In this document: one piece after another, positions 1-8,817 of the stretch
How positions within the stretch are numbered: position 1 is the stretch's first letter
How the letters are laid out: the number at the start of each line of letters is the position of its first letter
Assembly (NCBI GenBank): GCA_964429385.1
Contig: CAYSBR010000006.1
Span: 34,475 to 98,474, forward strand
From: UBA2377 sp964429385
GTDB lineage: Bacteria; Verrucomicrobiota; Verrucomicrobiia; Opitutales; Opitutaceae
Length of the DNA stretch: 64,000 nt
Reading direction: 5' to 3'
Notes under the pieces: generated by a model
What the model saw: only the letters and a program-made list of their open reading frames with translations
The model's database searches: none
Told to the model about the DNA's origin: nothing
Program-made: the position numbers and the translations under genes

Positions 1-149
1 CACATCTGGCACCGGGAATTGCAAATGTCGTTGACGGGAAATTGCAATGCCGTGGGCAGCCGCATTCGCGGCTTTGCCGCCGCGTCGATCCATTCATGCC
101 AGAATCGGGTAATACGGCTCATGCAGCGGGTTCCCCGGGGGTTCTTCAT
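1..149 (-). CDS. Radical SAM protein, N-terminal fragment (runs off the left edge)
   Basis: Reading the minus strand from the ATG at 149 gives 49 residues and two further bases before the window ends. The last visible residues are VNDICNSRCQM followed by TG, which would complete the radical SAM cluster motif CxxxCxxC if the next codon is Cys. The preceding LPTALQFPV resembles the first beta strand leading to that motif in SPASM/radical SAM enzymes. The ATG overlaps the stop codon of the upstream flippase gene (ATGA, 146-149), so the two are probably translationally coupled. Beside a flippase and glycosyltransferases, it may act in cell-surface polymer synthesis or modification, but the substrate cannot be told from this fragment. 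What is seen is the motif and the coupling; the role is inference. Confidence 0.75.
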   Translation of the reverse strand, partial: MKNPRGTRCMSRITRFWHEWIDAAAKPRMRLPTALQFPVNDICNSRCQM

Positions 150-1486
150 CCGTTCAGCCCCCAGCTTGGACGGCACAGCGCCCTCACCTGCGCCCGCCCC
201 AGCTCCCGGGCCGGCGCATAGAGCAGCGTGCTGCCGACCGCCGCCAAGGCATGAGACAGAACCGTCGCCGCCGCCGCGCCTTCGGCCCCCCAGAGCGGGA
301 TGAAGACCAAGTTGAGCACCACATTCAGCGCCCCGCCGCCCAACGCCGTGCACATGGCGAACTTGGTCCAGCCGTTGATGATCAACACCCGGCCCCGGGC
401 CACGCTGACGCAGACAAACAGCACCGTGACCAAGTGTATGCGGGCGATGGTTCCGGCGGCGGCGAACGCCTCGCCAAAGATCACCTTGAGCAACCACGGC
501 GCCAGTATGATCCCCGCAATGGCCAGCAGATAGCCCCAGCCGGCGCTCACGCGAAAATACCGCTCGATTACCCGGGAGAAATTACGCGGATGCACCGCCT
601 CCGCGGTCAATTTCGCCATGTAACTCGCGCCTGCCAGGTAAGGAATGGCATAGGCGATTTCGCTTAACCGGGAGGCGGCTGAATATAAACCCACCGCCGC
701 ATCGTCCGCCAGCCACTTCAACATGATCAAGTCTGTCTTCATGTAGACGGTCGCCGCCAGCGCTCCCACCAGAAGCGGCCAGGATTCCGCCAGGATTTTC
801 CGGCCCATCGCGAAGGAATGGGTGAAATGCACGCGCCCGCCTTTGCTGAACATCGCCCAGCCGGTCAACAGGCCGCCTGCGGCCATTTCGAGCAAACTGG
901 CCCACGCCAAGGCTTCAACCGGGGCTTTGGCCGCGATGAGCCACCAACGCAGAACAGCCGAGGCTACACACGCCACCAAGTTCCAAAATACCGCAATCCG
1001 GGACCTTGTCTGCGCTTGAAACCAAAAAAGGGGAACCCCCAGAGCCGGCGCCAGTGCGCTCAGTGCGAATATTCGGATCAAAGCCGTCTGGACCGACTCG
1101 CCCTCTCCGAGCCAGCCGGCGGATGCGGCCAGTCCCAAGGCCAGCACCAGACCCGTCACCCAGCGGTAAACCAGGACGGTGCCCATTATCACTGCGGCCT
1201 GAGCGGGCTGCTTGACCAATTCACGGACGGCTATGCCGTCAAATCCCAGTTGGGCGACGGCAACCCCGAATGCCGCCACGGCACCAGCATAATTTAGCCA
1301 GCCATAAACCTCCGCGCCCAAATATCGGGCAGTCAATCCGGCCATGACGACGCCAACCACCATGCGGATGGCTCGATCCGCCAGCATGGTCAGAAAATCG
1401 CGGCCATTTTCACTCGTCGCCACGGAAACCAGCCGGCGAAAAATCAAGCGAGGGCCACTGAAGGTGGCTGAATCAGGGTCCGTCAT
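146..1486 (-). CDS. Oligosaccharide flippase (Wzx/MATE-like polysaccharide transporter)
   Basis: The 446-residue protein is hydrophobic nearly throughout, with about 12 to 14 predicted membrane helices. Its N-terminal segment (FLTMLADRAIRMVVGVVMAGLTARYLGAEVYG) is typical of the polysaccharide biosynthesis/MVF-like flippases that move lipid-linked glycans across the inner membrane. Length fits the family (400-500). It has its own promoter region to the right and is coupled by ATGA overlap to the radical SAM gene on its left. The adjacent glycosyltransferases on the other strand make export of an O-antigen-like or exopolysaccharide repeat the likely job. The substrate is unknown. Confidence 0.85.
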   Translation of the reverse strand: MTDPDSATFSGPRLIFRRLVSVATSENGRDFLTMLADRAIRMVVGVVMAGLTARYLGAEVYGWLNYAGAVAAFGVAVAQLGFDGIAVRELVKQPAQAAVIMGTVLVYRWVTGLVLALGLAASAGWLGEGESVQTALIRIFALSALAPALGVPLFWFQAQTRSRIAVFWNLVACVASAVLRWWLIAAKAPVEALAWASLLEMAAGGLLTGWAMFSKGGRVHFTHSFAMGRKILAESWPLLVGALAATVYMKTDLIMLKWLADDAAVGLYSAASRLSEIAYAIPYLAGASYMAKLTAEAVHPRNFSRVIERYFRVSAGWGYLLAIAGIILAPWLLKVIFGEAFAAAGTIARIHLVTVLFVCVSVARGRVLIINGWTKFAMCTALGGGALNVVLNLVFIPLWGAEGAAAATVLSHALAAVGSTLLYAPARELGRAQVRALCRPSWGLNG

Positions 1487-1602
1487 CTATTGTCCCCCAT
1501 ACTTCCATAAGCCTCATCAAGGCGTCAACGCTTGGCCCGCGGCGACGCCACTATTGCCTGCCCCCGCTATCCGGTCGCGCCAGCCTCACCGCCCTTGAGT
1601 GC

Positions 1603-1682
1603 ATGAAACTCTCCATCGCCATCCCTGCCGCAACAAGGCCAGAACCATCCGCGCACTCGTCGAGGCCGTGCGCGCCGCCCCG
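1603..1682 (+). pseudogene. Decayed copy of the 5' end of the GT2 gene at 2415
   Basis: From its ATG at 1603, about 80 bases align with the first 80 bases of the glycosyltransferase gene at 2415. Both begin ATGAAACTCTCCATCG and share a long block around CGCGCNCTCGTCGAGGCCGTG. About nine substitutions and one deleted base (near 1626) are visible, so the copy is frameshifted. Similarity stops abruptly near 1682, just before the toxin-antitoxin pair. It encodes nothing useful and marks a past duplication or rearrangement. Confidence 0.8.
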
Positions 1683-1722
1683 GCAGCTTGACAGCCCCGC
1701 CGGCGTCATACAGCGGTAATAC

Positions 1723-1941
1723 ATGCCCGTGACGACCATTCGCCTCTCGGCGCCGGAGAAGCGCCGCTTTACCGCCGAGGCCCGCCGTCGCGGCCTGAGC
1801 CTCTCTGAATACCTGCGCCAGTCCGCGCATGCCGGAAGCCGCCGAACCGACTGGCAGACATTTTTTGCCGAAACCCCGGCAGTGACCCTGCCGAAGGGAG
1901 CCGCAAGCGATCTGTCGTCCCGTGAAGGCTTCTCGCATTGA
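1723..1941 (+). CDS. Ribbon-helix-helix antitoxin (VapB/CopG/MobC-like)
   Basis: This 72-residue protein starts MPVTTIRLSAPEKRRFTAEARRRGLSLSEYLRQ, the strand-helix-helix pattern of ribbon-helix-helix DNA-binding proteins, including the conserved LSLSEYLR turn. The C-terminal half, low in structure, would bind the toxin. Its last 20 bases overlap the next gene, a PIN-domain toxin, which is the usual antitoxin-first arrangement. It probably represses its own promoter and neutralises the nuclease. The exact family (VapB-type or MobC-type RHH) cannot be settled by eye. Confidence 0.7.
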   Translation: MPVTTIRLSAPEKRRFTAEARRRGLSLSEYLRQSAHAGSRRTDWQTFFAETPAVTLPKGAASDLSSREGFSH

Positions 1942-2353
1942 CTACCTGATTGATGCCGGGCCGCTGGTCGGCGCCTTCTGGCCGGCTGACCAATGGCACC
2001 ACTGGAGCCGGCAAACTTTGGGCTCGGTCAGACGGGAGGTTTTCACCACGGAATCGGTCTTCGCCGAGGCCGCCTACCACCTCAAGACGCACCCGCCCGC
2101 GCTATTCCAACTCTTGGCGGCCCTGGAGTCAGGCTTGGTGGAGTTTTTGCCTATTCATCAATCGGACAGCAGACGGGCTGCGGAGATCATCCATGCCTAC
2201 CCACGCCAAGGTGACTGGAGCGACGCTTCGCTCCTCATACTCTCCGAACGCCACCCCAAAGCACGTCTCATCACCACCGACCGGCGCGATTTCACGATTT
2301 ACCGCCGCCGCGATGGCAACCCCGTGCCCTGCATCCTTCCTCCGACCGATTGA
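1922..2353 (+). CDS. PIN-domain ribonuclease toxin (VapC-like)
   Basis: The 143-residue protein has the spaced acidic residues of PIN nucleases: Asp in LIDAGPLVGAF near the N-terminus, Glu in ESVFAEAAYHL, Asp in GDWSDASLLIL, and Asp in LITTDRRDF near the C-terminus. These coordinate Mg2+/Mn2+ and cleave RNA. Length is normal for VapC. It overlaps the antitoxin gene by 20 bases, which couples translation. The pair sits inside a glycan cluster, between a decayed and an intact copy of a glycosyltransferase start, which suggests it arrived there secondarily. The RNA target is unknown. Confidence 0.8.
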   Translation: MKASRIDYLIDAGPLVGAFWPADQWHHWSRQTLGSVRREVFTTESVFAEAAYHLKTHPPALFQLLAALESGLVEFLPIHQSDSRRAAEIIHAYPRQGDWSDASLLILSERHPKARLITTDRRDFTIYRRRDGNPVPCILPPTD

Positions 2354-2414
2354 TATTGGCGTCGCGCCCTCCTAGGCTTTCCGCCCTTCCGTCCTCAGTC
2401 TTTCCGCCTTTTCC

Positions 2415-3104
2415 ATGAAACTCTCCATCGTCATCCCCTGCTACAACGAGGCCAAGACCATCCGCGCGCTCGTCGAGGCCGTGCGGGCCGCGCCCGTCGC
2501 CGACAAGGAGATCATCATCGTGGACGACTGTTCGCGTGACGGCACGCGCGACCTGCTCCGCACGCAGATCGCCCCGCTGGTGCACCAGATCATCTACCAC
2601 GAGGAGAACCAGGGCAAGGGCGCGGCGCTGCGCACCGGGTTTGCCGCCGCCACCGGCGACGCCGTCATCGTGCAGGACGCCGACCTCGAATACGACCCGC
2701 AGGAATACCCCCGGCTGCTCAAGCCCATCCTCGACGGCAAGGCCGATGTGGTCTTCGGCTCCCGCTTCATGGGCGGGGAAGCCCACCGCGTGGTTTATTT
2801 CTGGCACATGCTGGGCAACAAGTTCCTGACGCTGCTCTCCAACATGTTCACCAACATCAATCTCACGGACATGGAAACCTGCTACAAGGTCTTTCGCCGC
2901 GAGGTGCTGCGGCAGATCACCATCGAGGAAAACCGTTTCGGCTTCGAGCCGGAGATCACCGCCAAGGTCGCCAAACTCAAGGACTGCCGCATCTACGAAG
3001 TCGGCATCAGCTACTACGGCCGTACCTACGCCGAAGGGAAAAAGATCGGTTGGCGCGACGGCTTTCGCGCCCTCTGGGCCATCGTGAAATACAACCTGCG
3101 CTGA
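2415..3104 (+). CDS. Family 2 glycosyltransferase (dolichol/polyprenyl-phosphate mannosyltransferase-like)
   Basis: The 229-residue protein is a compact GT-A enzyme without membrane helices. It shows the GT2 hallmarks in order: IVIPCYNEAKTI at the N-terminus, VDDCSRDGT around residue 40, and the metal/nucleotide-binding VQDADLEYDPQEYP around residue 93. GFEPEITAKVAK and SYYGRTYAEGKKIGW further on are typical of Dpm1-like enzymes that load a sugar onto a lipid phosphate carrier. Such lipid-linked sugars feed GT-C transferases like the one at 4208. No Shine-Dalgarno precedes the ATG. Confidence 0.9.
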   Translation: MKLSIVIPCYNEAKTIRALVEAVRAAPVADKEIIIVDDCSRDGTRDLLRTQIAPLVHQIIYHEENQGKGAALRTGFAAATGDAVIVQDADLEYDPQEYPRLLKPILDGKADVVFGSRFMGGEAHRVVYFWHMLGNKFLTLLSNMFTNINLTDMETCYKVFRREVLRQITIEENRFGFEPEITAKVAKLKDCRIYEVGISYYGRTYAEGKKIGWRDGFRALWAIVKYNLR

Positions 3105-3123
3105 GCGCGTAGCCCTTCCGGGC

Positions 3124-3146
3124 AGTGTCACGCAATGCGTAACACT
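3124..3146. repeat. 23-bp intergenic palindrome, copy 1
   Basis: A left arm AGTGTCACGCA and right arm TGCGTAACACT flank a single central A; the arms pair except for one base. It lies in the spacer between two GT2 genes. A second copy differing at two positions sits at 39082-39104, also intergenic. The symmetry suits a dimeric DNA-binding protein or a dispersed palindromic repeat family. Confidence 0.7.
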
Positions 3147-3266
3147 CGGCTTCCACAAACCGGTGCCAGCAGGCGCGGCGAGGGACCGCCACGCCCAGCC
3201 CGTGCACTCACCTTGTGCTCGCTCTGCAGGTGAGGTCTCCCATAGTCCTCCATCTGCCAGCCCACC

Positions 3267-4211
3267 ATGCCTTCCACCCCGCTCATCACGGTCGTCATGC
3301 CCGTCTTCAACGAAGAAGCCGTGCTGCCGCAAACCTTCGATCGGCTGACCAGGCTGTTTGACGCCCACCCGCAATTCCAGTGGCGCGCGCTCCTCGTCAA
3401 CGATGGCAGCCGGGACCGCAGCGGCGCACTCCTGCAGGCCCAAGCCACGACCGACCCACGTTTCCAGACGATCGAGCTCACCCGCAATTTCGGTTTTCAG
3501 GCCGCGCTGGCCGCCGGGCTCGCCGAGGCCGGGGAAGCCGATGCGGTCGTGACGATGGATGCCGATCTGCAGGACCCGCCTGAGCTCATCCCCGAATTGA
3601 CGGCGGCCTGGCAGCAGGGCGCCGATGTTGTGCTGGCCGTGCGACGCTCCCGCCAAGAGTCCGGTCCTCGCCGATGGGGCATGGATTTGTTTCATCGTCT
3701 GTTTGGATCCCTCAGCGACCTTCCCCTCATCGAGCCCAACACCGGAACTTTCGGTCTGCTCAGCCGTGAAGCGGTCACCGCCTTCAACCAACTGCCCGAG
3801 CGCAACCGGTTCTTCCCCGGCCTGCGCGCGTGGATCGGATTTTCCGTCGCCCGGGTGCCCTACGACCGGCAGGAACGGGCCGCCGGCCAGCCCCAGCAGT
3901 CCCTGCGCCGCCTCGCGCGTTACGCCCTCGACGGGATCTTCAGTTTTTCGCACCTGCCCCTGCGGCTGCTGACCTATACGGGCATGGTCATCGCGGGCGC
4001 CGGGTTTGTAACCGGCCTGTTTTTCGTGCTGCGCCGCCTGCTCGGCTACGAGATCGCCTTCACCGGCTTCACCACCCTGGTCACCCTCGTGCTCTTCCTC
4101 GGCGGCGTGCAATTGATCGGCATCGGCGTGCTCGGCGAATACCTCGGCCGCATCTACGATGAGGTGAAACGCCGTCCGCTCTATATCGTGAAGCGTTCCG
4201 GGCGGATATGA
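3267..4211 (+). CDS. Membrane-anchored family 2 glycosyltransferase (GtrB/ArnC-like)
   Basis: This 314-residue protein has a GT2 catalytic domain (VVMPVFNEEAVLP; VNDGSRDRSG near residue 50; TMDADLQDPPELIPEL near residue 95) followed by two C-terminal membrane helices (roughly 235-260 and 268-292) and a basic tail. This is the layout of GtrB, ArnC and related polyprenyl-phosphate glycosyltransferases, which make lipid-linked glucose, aminoarabinose or similar donors at the cytoplasmic face. It overlaps the next gene by ATGA, so the donor maker and the GT-C acceptor enzyme at 4208 are likely partners. The sugar cannot be told from sequence. Confidence 0.9.
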   Translation: MPSTPLITVVMPVFNEEAVLPQTFDRLTRLFDAHPQFQWRALLVNDGSRDRSGALLQAQATTDPRFQTIELTRNFGFQAALAAGLAEAGEADAVVTMDADLQDPPELIPELTAAWQQGADVVLAVRRSRQESGPRRWGMDLFHRLFGSLSDLPLIEPNTGTFGLLSREAVTAFNQLPERNRFFPGLRAWIGFSVARVPYDRQERAAGQPQQSLRRLARYALDGIFSFSHLPLRLLTYTGMVIAGAGFVTGLFFVLRRLLGYEIAFTGFTTLVTLVLFLGGVQLIGIGVLGEYLGRIYDEVKRRPLYIVKRSGRI

Positions 4212-6220
4212 CACCTCTTCGAGGAAAAGGCGTCCTCCTGCCGTGGCTCTTGCTGCTGGCCTTGGCCGCAGGCCATGCCCTCCTGGCCTGGTGCGCCACC
4301 TTGGAGAAGTCTCCCACTTTCGACGAACCGGCCCACCTCACGGGCGGTTACACGTTCAACGCCCTCAATGACTATCGGATGCAGCCGGAGAACGGCCTGC
4401 TGCCGCAGCGGTGGCACGCGCTGCCGGCGGCGGTACGTGGGGTGAACTATCCCGATCTCGAAAACGCTGCCTGGCACCGCGCCGATGTCTGGAGAACCAG
4501 CTTCGCGCTGCTCTACCAGCAAGGGAATGATGCGGATTGGCTAATCCGGAGCGCGCGAGCCATGAACACGCTCTTCGGCCTCGGCACCGTAGTGCTGGTC
4601 GGTGTGTGGGCCTGGCGGCTCTTCGGTCGGACGGGGGCGCTGGTCGCCGCGTTCTTCGCCGCCCTCTGCCCCACCCTCCTCGCCCACAGCGGGCTCGCGA
4701 CCTCCGACATGGCGGCAACGTTTTTCTTCCTCGCCGCCACCAGTGCATGGTGGTGGCACCTGCATGATCGGCGGCCCGGCGTCCTGTTGCTCAGCCTTAT
4801 CACCTTCGGACTGGCCTGTCTGGCGAAGTTCAGCGCCGTGCTGTTGCTACCAACCTTTGCATTGCTGGCTCTCGTGCGCGGTACACGGGCCGAGCCCATG
4901 GGCCTTGGCACCAAAAACATTTCGTCCGCGTTGGGCCGCTGGGGTTTCCTCACCGGTTCAGGACTGCTCCATGGGCTGGCGGCCGTTGCCATTATCTGGG
5001 CGGCCTTTGGCTTCCGCTACGCCGCCCTCAACCCTACGCTGCCCGGAGGAGAGCTTTATATGCCTTGGGATAAGCTTCTGGAAATCGGCGGACTCAAGGC
5101 TGCGGTCATTCAATGGTGCCGCGACTGGCAACTTCTGCCGGAAGGCTTCCTCTACGGCTTCGCCTACGTGCTGAAGCATTCCGAGGCACGCTCCGCGTTT
5201 CTGGATGGGGAATACTCCATCTATGGCTGGGTCAGTTTTTTTCCGAAAACATTTCTCTACAAAACCCCGCCAGCCCTGCTCGGCGCGCTGCTGCTGACCT
5301 GCGGAGGGCTCCTGTTCCTTGGCCGCAAGGAGGGCGCGGATTTCCTAAAGCGGCTGGGTTACCGCACCGCCCCCTTGCTCGTTTTTTTCATCCTCTACTG
5401 GGCGGTCTCGCTCACCTCCCATCTCAACATCGGACATCGGCATATCCTGTCCACCTACCCCGCCCTTTATATCCTGACCGGAGCGCTGGGCTGGATGGCC
5501 GTACACGCTTGGCAAGGCGCTCGAACCGCACGAGTGGCCGCCTGCTGCGGCATCGCCGGTCTGCTGGGCTGGCATGCCGCGACCGCCGCCTGGATTCACC
5601 CGCACCACCTTGCCTACTTCAGCCCATTGGCCGGCGGGCCAACCCAAGGCCATCACCACCTCGTGGACAGCTCGCTGGACTGGGGACAGGATTTGCCGGG
5701 ATTGAAACGCTGGCTCGACGAAAACCGCCAGCCGGAGGAGCCCGTTTATCTTTCCTATTTCGGCATGGCCGATCCGAACCATTACGGCATTCATGCCAAT
5801 CCGCTGCCTTCGTATCCGGCTTTTTACCCCCAAGGTAATAGCCAGCCCTTAAAGCCGGGACTTTACGCCGTCAGTGCCACCATGCTCGTGCAGGCTTATA
5901 CCCCGCTCAAGGGATACTGGAGCTCCAACTGGGAAGACCAATTTCAGCAATTGAGAGCAATCGAGAGCATTTTGCTGGAGGCTTCTTCGCCTCCACCCGA
6001 CTCCGGCCTTACCGCCGAGCAATGGACAGAAGCCCGTTCCCGCTATGAATCTCTCCGTTTTGCCCGACTCTGTTTCTATCTGCGCGGAAAGCCGCCGGAG
6101 AATCAGGCGGGATACTCCATTTTTATTTTCCGCCTGACTCAGGCCGAAATCACCGCCGTCACCGGCGATCTTCACACACTCACAGAAGCCATTGAGCATC
6201 TGGCCTCCGCAAAACGATGA
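4208..6220 (+). CDS. GT39/ArnT-type membrane glycosyltransferase
   Basis: A 670-residue protein with an N-terminal membrane helix, then SPTFDEPAHLTGGY, the acidic external loop (DE) typical of the PMT/ArnT GT-C superfamily, followed by about ten more helices and a soluble C-terminal part from about residue 480. These enzymes transfer a sugar from a polyprenyl-phosphate donor to protein or lipid on the periplasmic side. The start codon overlaps the stop of the upstream GtrB-like gene, which supports a donor-synthase/transferase pair. Candidate acceptors are the pilin or lipid A, but nothing here shows which. Confidence 0.85.
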   Translation: MTPLRGKGVLLPWLLLLALAAGHALLAWCATLEKSPTFDEPAHLTGGYTFNALNDYRMQPENGLLPQRWHALPAAVRGVNYPDLENAAWHRADVWRTSFALLYQQGNDADWLIRSARAMNTLFGLGTVVLVGVWAWRLFGRTGALVAAFFAALCPTLLAHSGLATSDMAATFFFLAATSAWWWHLHDRRPGVLLLSLITFGLACLAKFSAVLLLPTFALLALVRGTRAEPMGLGTKNISSALGRWGFLTGSGLLHGLAAVAIIWAAFGFRYAALNPTLPGGELYMPWDKLLEIGGLKAAVIQWCRDWQLLPEGFLYGFAYVLKHSEARSAFLDGEYSIYGWVSFFPKTFLYKTPPALLGALLLTCGGLLFLGRKEGADFLKRLGYRTAPLLVFFILYWAVSLTSHLNIGHRHILSTYPALYILTGALGWMAVHAWQGARTARVAACCGIAGLLGWHAATAAWIHPHHLAYFSPLAGGPTQGHHHLVDSSLDWGQDLPGLKRWLDENRQPEEPVYLSYFGMADPNHYGIHANPLPSYPAFYPQGNSQPLKPGLYAVSATMLVQAYTPLKGYWSSNWEDQFQQLRAIESILLEASSPPPDSGLTAEQWTEARSRYESLRFARLCFYLRGKPPENQAGYSIFIFRLTQAEITAVTGDLHTLTEAIEHLASAKR

Positions 6221-6263
6221 TGACCCGGCTTCAACCGGAGACCATCGTCATCAGCCGAGGAAA

Positions 6264-8171
6264 CTACGGCAGATTACGCAACCATTCGACAATATATTCG
6301 GCTTCACCGGAGATGCCAGAATGCGCCGACGGCCGAGCATCAGCCATAGCAGCCTGGGCCTCAATGGAGGCCTTGGCCCATTCCCGAAATGCGGCTTTAT
6401 CCAGATCAACAATACGGCTGATCCGTATATAATACGTTGGAGAGAATTGAAATTGATAAACGCTCTCCAATTTCACCCCAGAACCAAGGTCATGCTCCGA
6501 AATGGGAGACAACGCTCCAGTTGAGAAATCAGAAACAGCCATCCTCTGCGAGACCCAATATTCCTCAAATGTCCCCCTGTTATAATGATATAAAAACTCC
6601 TCCACCCTTTCCGCCAATATAGTATAATCAATACTGGGCACACCATGCACCACCCATAGCAACGGCAACCTCGGCTCGACCACCAATCGCTTCTGCTTTG
6701 GTGCGCCATGCAGACTGTGACGATACCAATTACTGGTCTCCGCCGCAAGATTCTCATGGGCGTAGGCACGGCGCGCGAGTACCGGAAGCGTCCAGACAAA
6801 CAGATAAAAGACTGCAACCCCAATGCAAGCCCGCCCCCCCCAGGCCGGTTTCACCAACTCGGGCCAGATAAACGCAAACACGAGCACGAACAGCAACTGG
6901 GTGGGCAGGGACAATCGCACCGTCAGCGCATCATCATACGCCCCCCAAAAATAGCAGAGCATCAGCACCGCCTGCGCACATAAAGCCAGCAGAAACACCA
7001 CCAGCACCAGCCGCGCCGGTTCCGCCCGCAGGACGCGATGGTTCCGGTAGAGCCACATCCAGAAGAAACCCAGCCCCACCAACCCACAGAGTGCCACCAG
7101 GTGGGAGTTCGCCTGACTGCGATCCCACTCAAAGAAATAACTCAGCGCCCGGCCCACGTTCTCGTAAAAATAAGCCAGACTATACACCCCGTGTTCGCTC
7201 ATCCGGTCATCTAATTGCCAGAGTGAAGGCCGCACTTTGAAAATATTATACTGCAAAGGAAACAATACGAGCAGCAGCGGTGCCAGCAGGAGCGTCCACG
7301 GAAGAAGCAGGCGCCCGTTGCGCCACATCACCCACAAAATCACCGCCGCCACTGGCAGCACAAACAGGACCGACTCGTAACGCACCTGCGCCAGCAGAAT
7401 ACCGGAGAGGCAGAAGGCACCCAGCGAAGCGGCTGTGGGCTTGGCCGCATAGAGCATCCCCAGATACACCGTTGCGAGAATCATCACGAGGTTGAGGATC
7501 TCGAAGCCCCCGCCGGTCGCCGCCTGCGTGAGCAGGGGTATCGTGGCCAGCAGGACGACCGCACTCACCCCCATCGTTGGCCCCCGCACCCGGCTGACCA
7601 CGAGGTAAAGCAACCCAAAGAGCACCGGCGTCAGCAGCGCATTCAAGACAAACACATTCTCCGGGCGATAGCTCGTCAGATCATGCACCAGCGAGAGCAG
7701 GAAGGGATAGAACAGCGGACGCTTATCCACACTCCCCTGCATAGGCACAAAATTGGTGCCAAGCTCATGGCCCCGGTTGACCATATGGGCCTCCCGAGTG
7801 AGATGCATCCGCTGCGAGGTGGAAAGCTGCACCAACTCATCGTTGACCACCTTGAAGCCATAGGACTCCTGCAGGTGCAGAAAACCCGAGAGCCCCACGA
7901 TCAGGAGCAAGATCTTCCACCCTCCCTGTCTCCAACGCAGGCTCAGATCACGCCACGGCATCTGCTTACTCAATAAGCCCACCCACCAGGCAAAGGTCAG
8001 CAGCATCACGGTATAACCCGCCTGCTGCACAATCAACAGCGCCCGGGCCGGGGAAAAAGTCAAAAAGCCCAACTGCAAGGCCAACAGCGTGACACCCACC
8101 CACAAAATAAGCGGTTTACGCTGCTGGAAAAACTGCGACCGCCAAGAAGCTGGGACAACGGGGAACTCCAT
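6264..8171 (-). CDS. Multi-pass GT-C-like membrane protein
   Basis: The 635-residue protein has about 12 membrane helices. Its first large loop reads KVVNDELVQLSTSQRMHLTREAH and continues to a patch with VDKRPLFYPFLLSL, the pattern of the PMT_2/ArnT-like superfamily (acidic residue in the first loop, then an arginine-proline patch before helix 3). The last 130 residues are soluble. It converges on the GT39 gene. Its own promoter lies in the short spacer after the pilin terminator. The most likely role is transfer of a sugar from a lipid carrier to a periplasmic acceptor, but it lacks enough recognisable motifs for a firm claim. Confidence 0.65.
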   Translation of the reverse strand: MEFPVVPASWRSQFFQQRKPLILWVGVTLLALQLGFLTFSPARALLIVQQAGYTVMLLTFAWWVGLLSKQMPWRDLSLRWRQGGWKILLLIVGLSGFLHLQESYGFKVVNDELVQLSTSQRMHLTREAHMVNRGHELGTNFVPMQGSVDKRPLFYPFLLSLVHDLTSYRPENVFVLNALLTPVLFGLLYLVVSRVRGPTMGVSAVVLLATIPLLTQAATGGGFEILNLVMILATVYLGMLYAAKPTAASLGAFCLSGILLAQVRYESVLFVLPVAAVILWVMWRNGRLLLPWTLLLAPLLLVLFPLQYNIFKVRPSLWQLDDRMSEHGVYSLAYFYENVGRALSYFFEWDRSQANSHLVALCGLVGLGFFWMWLYRNHRVLRAEPARLVLVVFLLALCAQAVLMLCYFWGAYDDALTVRLSLPTQLLFVLVFAFIWPELVKPAWGGRACIGVAVFYLFVWTLPVLARRAYAHENLAAETSNWYRHSLHGAPKQKRLVVEPRLPLLWVVHGVPSIDYTILAERVEEFLYHYNRGTFEEYWVSQRMAVSDFSTGALSPISEHDLGSGVKLESVYQFQFSPTYYIRISRIVDLDKAAFREWAKASIEAQAAMADARPSAHSGISGEAEYIVEWLRNLP

Positions 8172-8185
8172 AAGGCGATGTGCGT

Positions 8186-8220
8186 AAAAAAAAGCCGCCC
8201 CTTGATCAAGGGGCGGCTTT
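8186..8220 (-). terminator. Rho-independent terminator after the pilin gene
   Basis: A perfect 30-base palindrome (8191-8220, arms AAAGCCGCCCCTTGA) is followed, in the minus direction, by a run of eight T (8193-8186). It lies 25 bases past the pilin stop codon and isolates the pilin gene from the membrane protein gene downstream. Confidence 0.93.
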
Positions 8221-8244
8221 GAGAATTAAACGATCAAATCAACC

Positions 8245-8601
<357 letters not shown>

Positions 8602-8621
8602 GGGATGTACGTATTGTATGT

Positions 8622-8627
8622 ATTATA
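8622..8627 (-). promoter_or_regulatory. Possible -10 box of the pilin gene
   Basis: On the minus strand a perfect TATAAT lies about 20 bases upstream of the pilin start codon. No convincing -35 box is found at 16 to 18 bases from it, and no sigma-54 GG-N10-GC pair is seen, so this is a weak call. Confidence 0.3.
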
Positions 8628-8817
8628 AACGCTGCCCAAGCGGACAGTGGTGCAAATCATCGTCATTAGCCCAACCGCCTCAAGTTCAAAAAATTGTAAT
8701 GATCTACGTAGAATTACCCAGAGAGATTGGCACAAAACCCGTTTTTAGCCTTTCTCAGGGATTGCATCCCGCCACTGGCGGGCAAACCATCTTTTAAATC
8801 ACAACTATTTCTGAATA

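Noticed and set aside
2292..4214. A 640-residue minus-strand open frame opposite the two GT2 genes
   Set aside because: It is antisense to two genes with clear catalytic motifs, shows no domain pattern, and arises from GC-rich codon bias.
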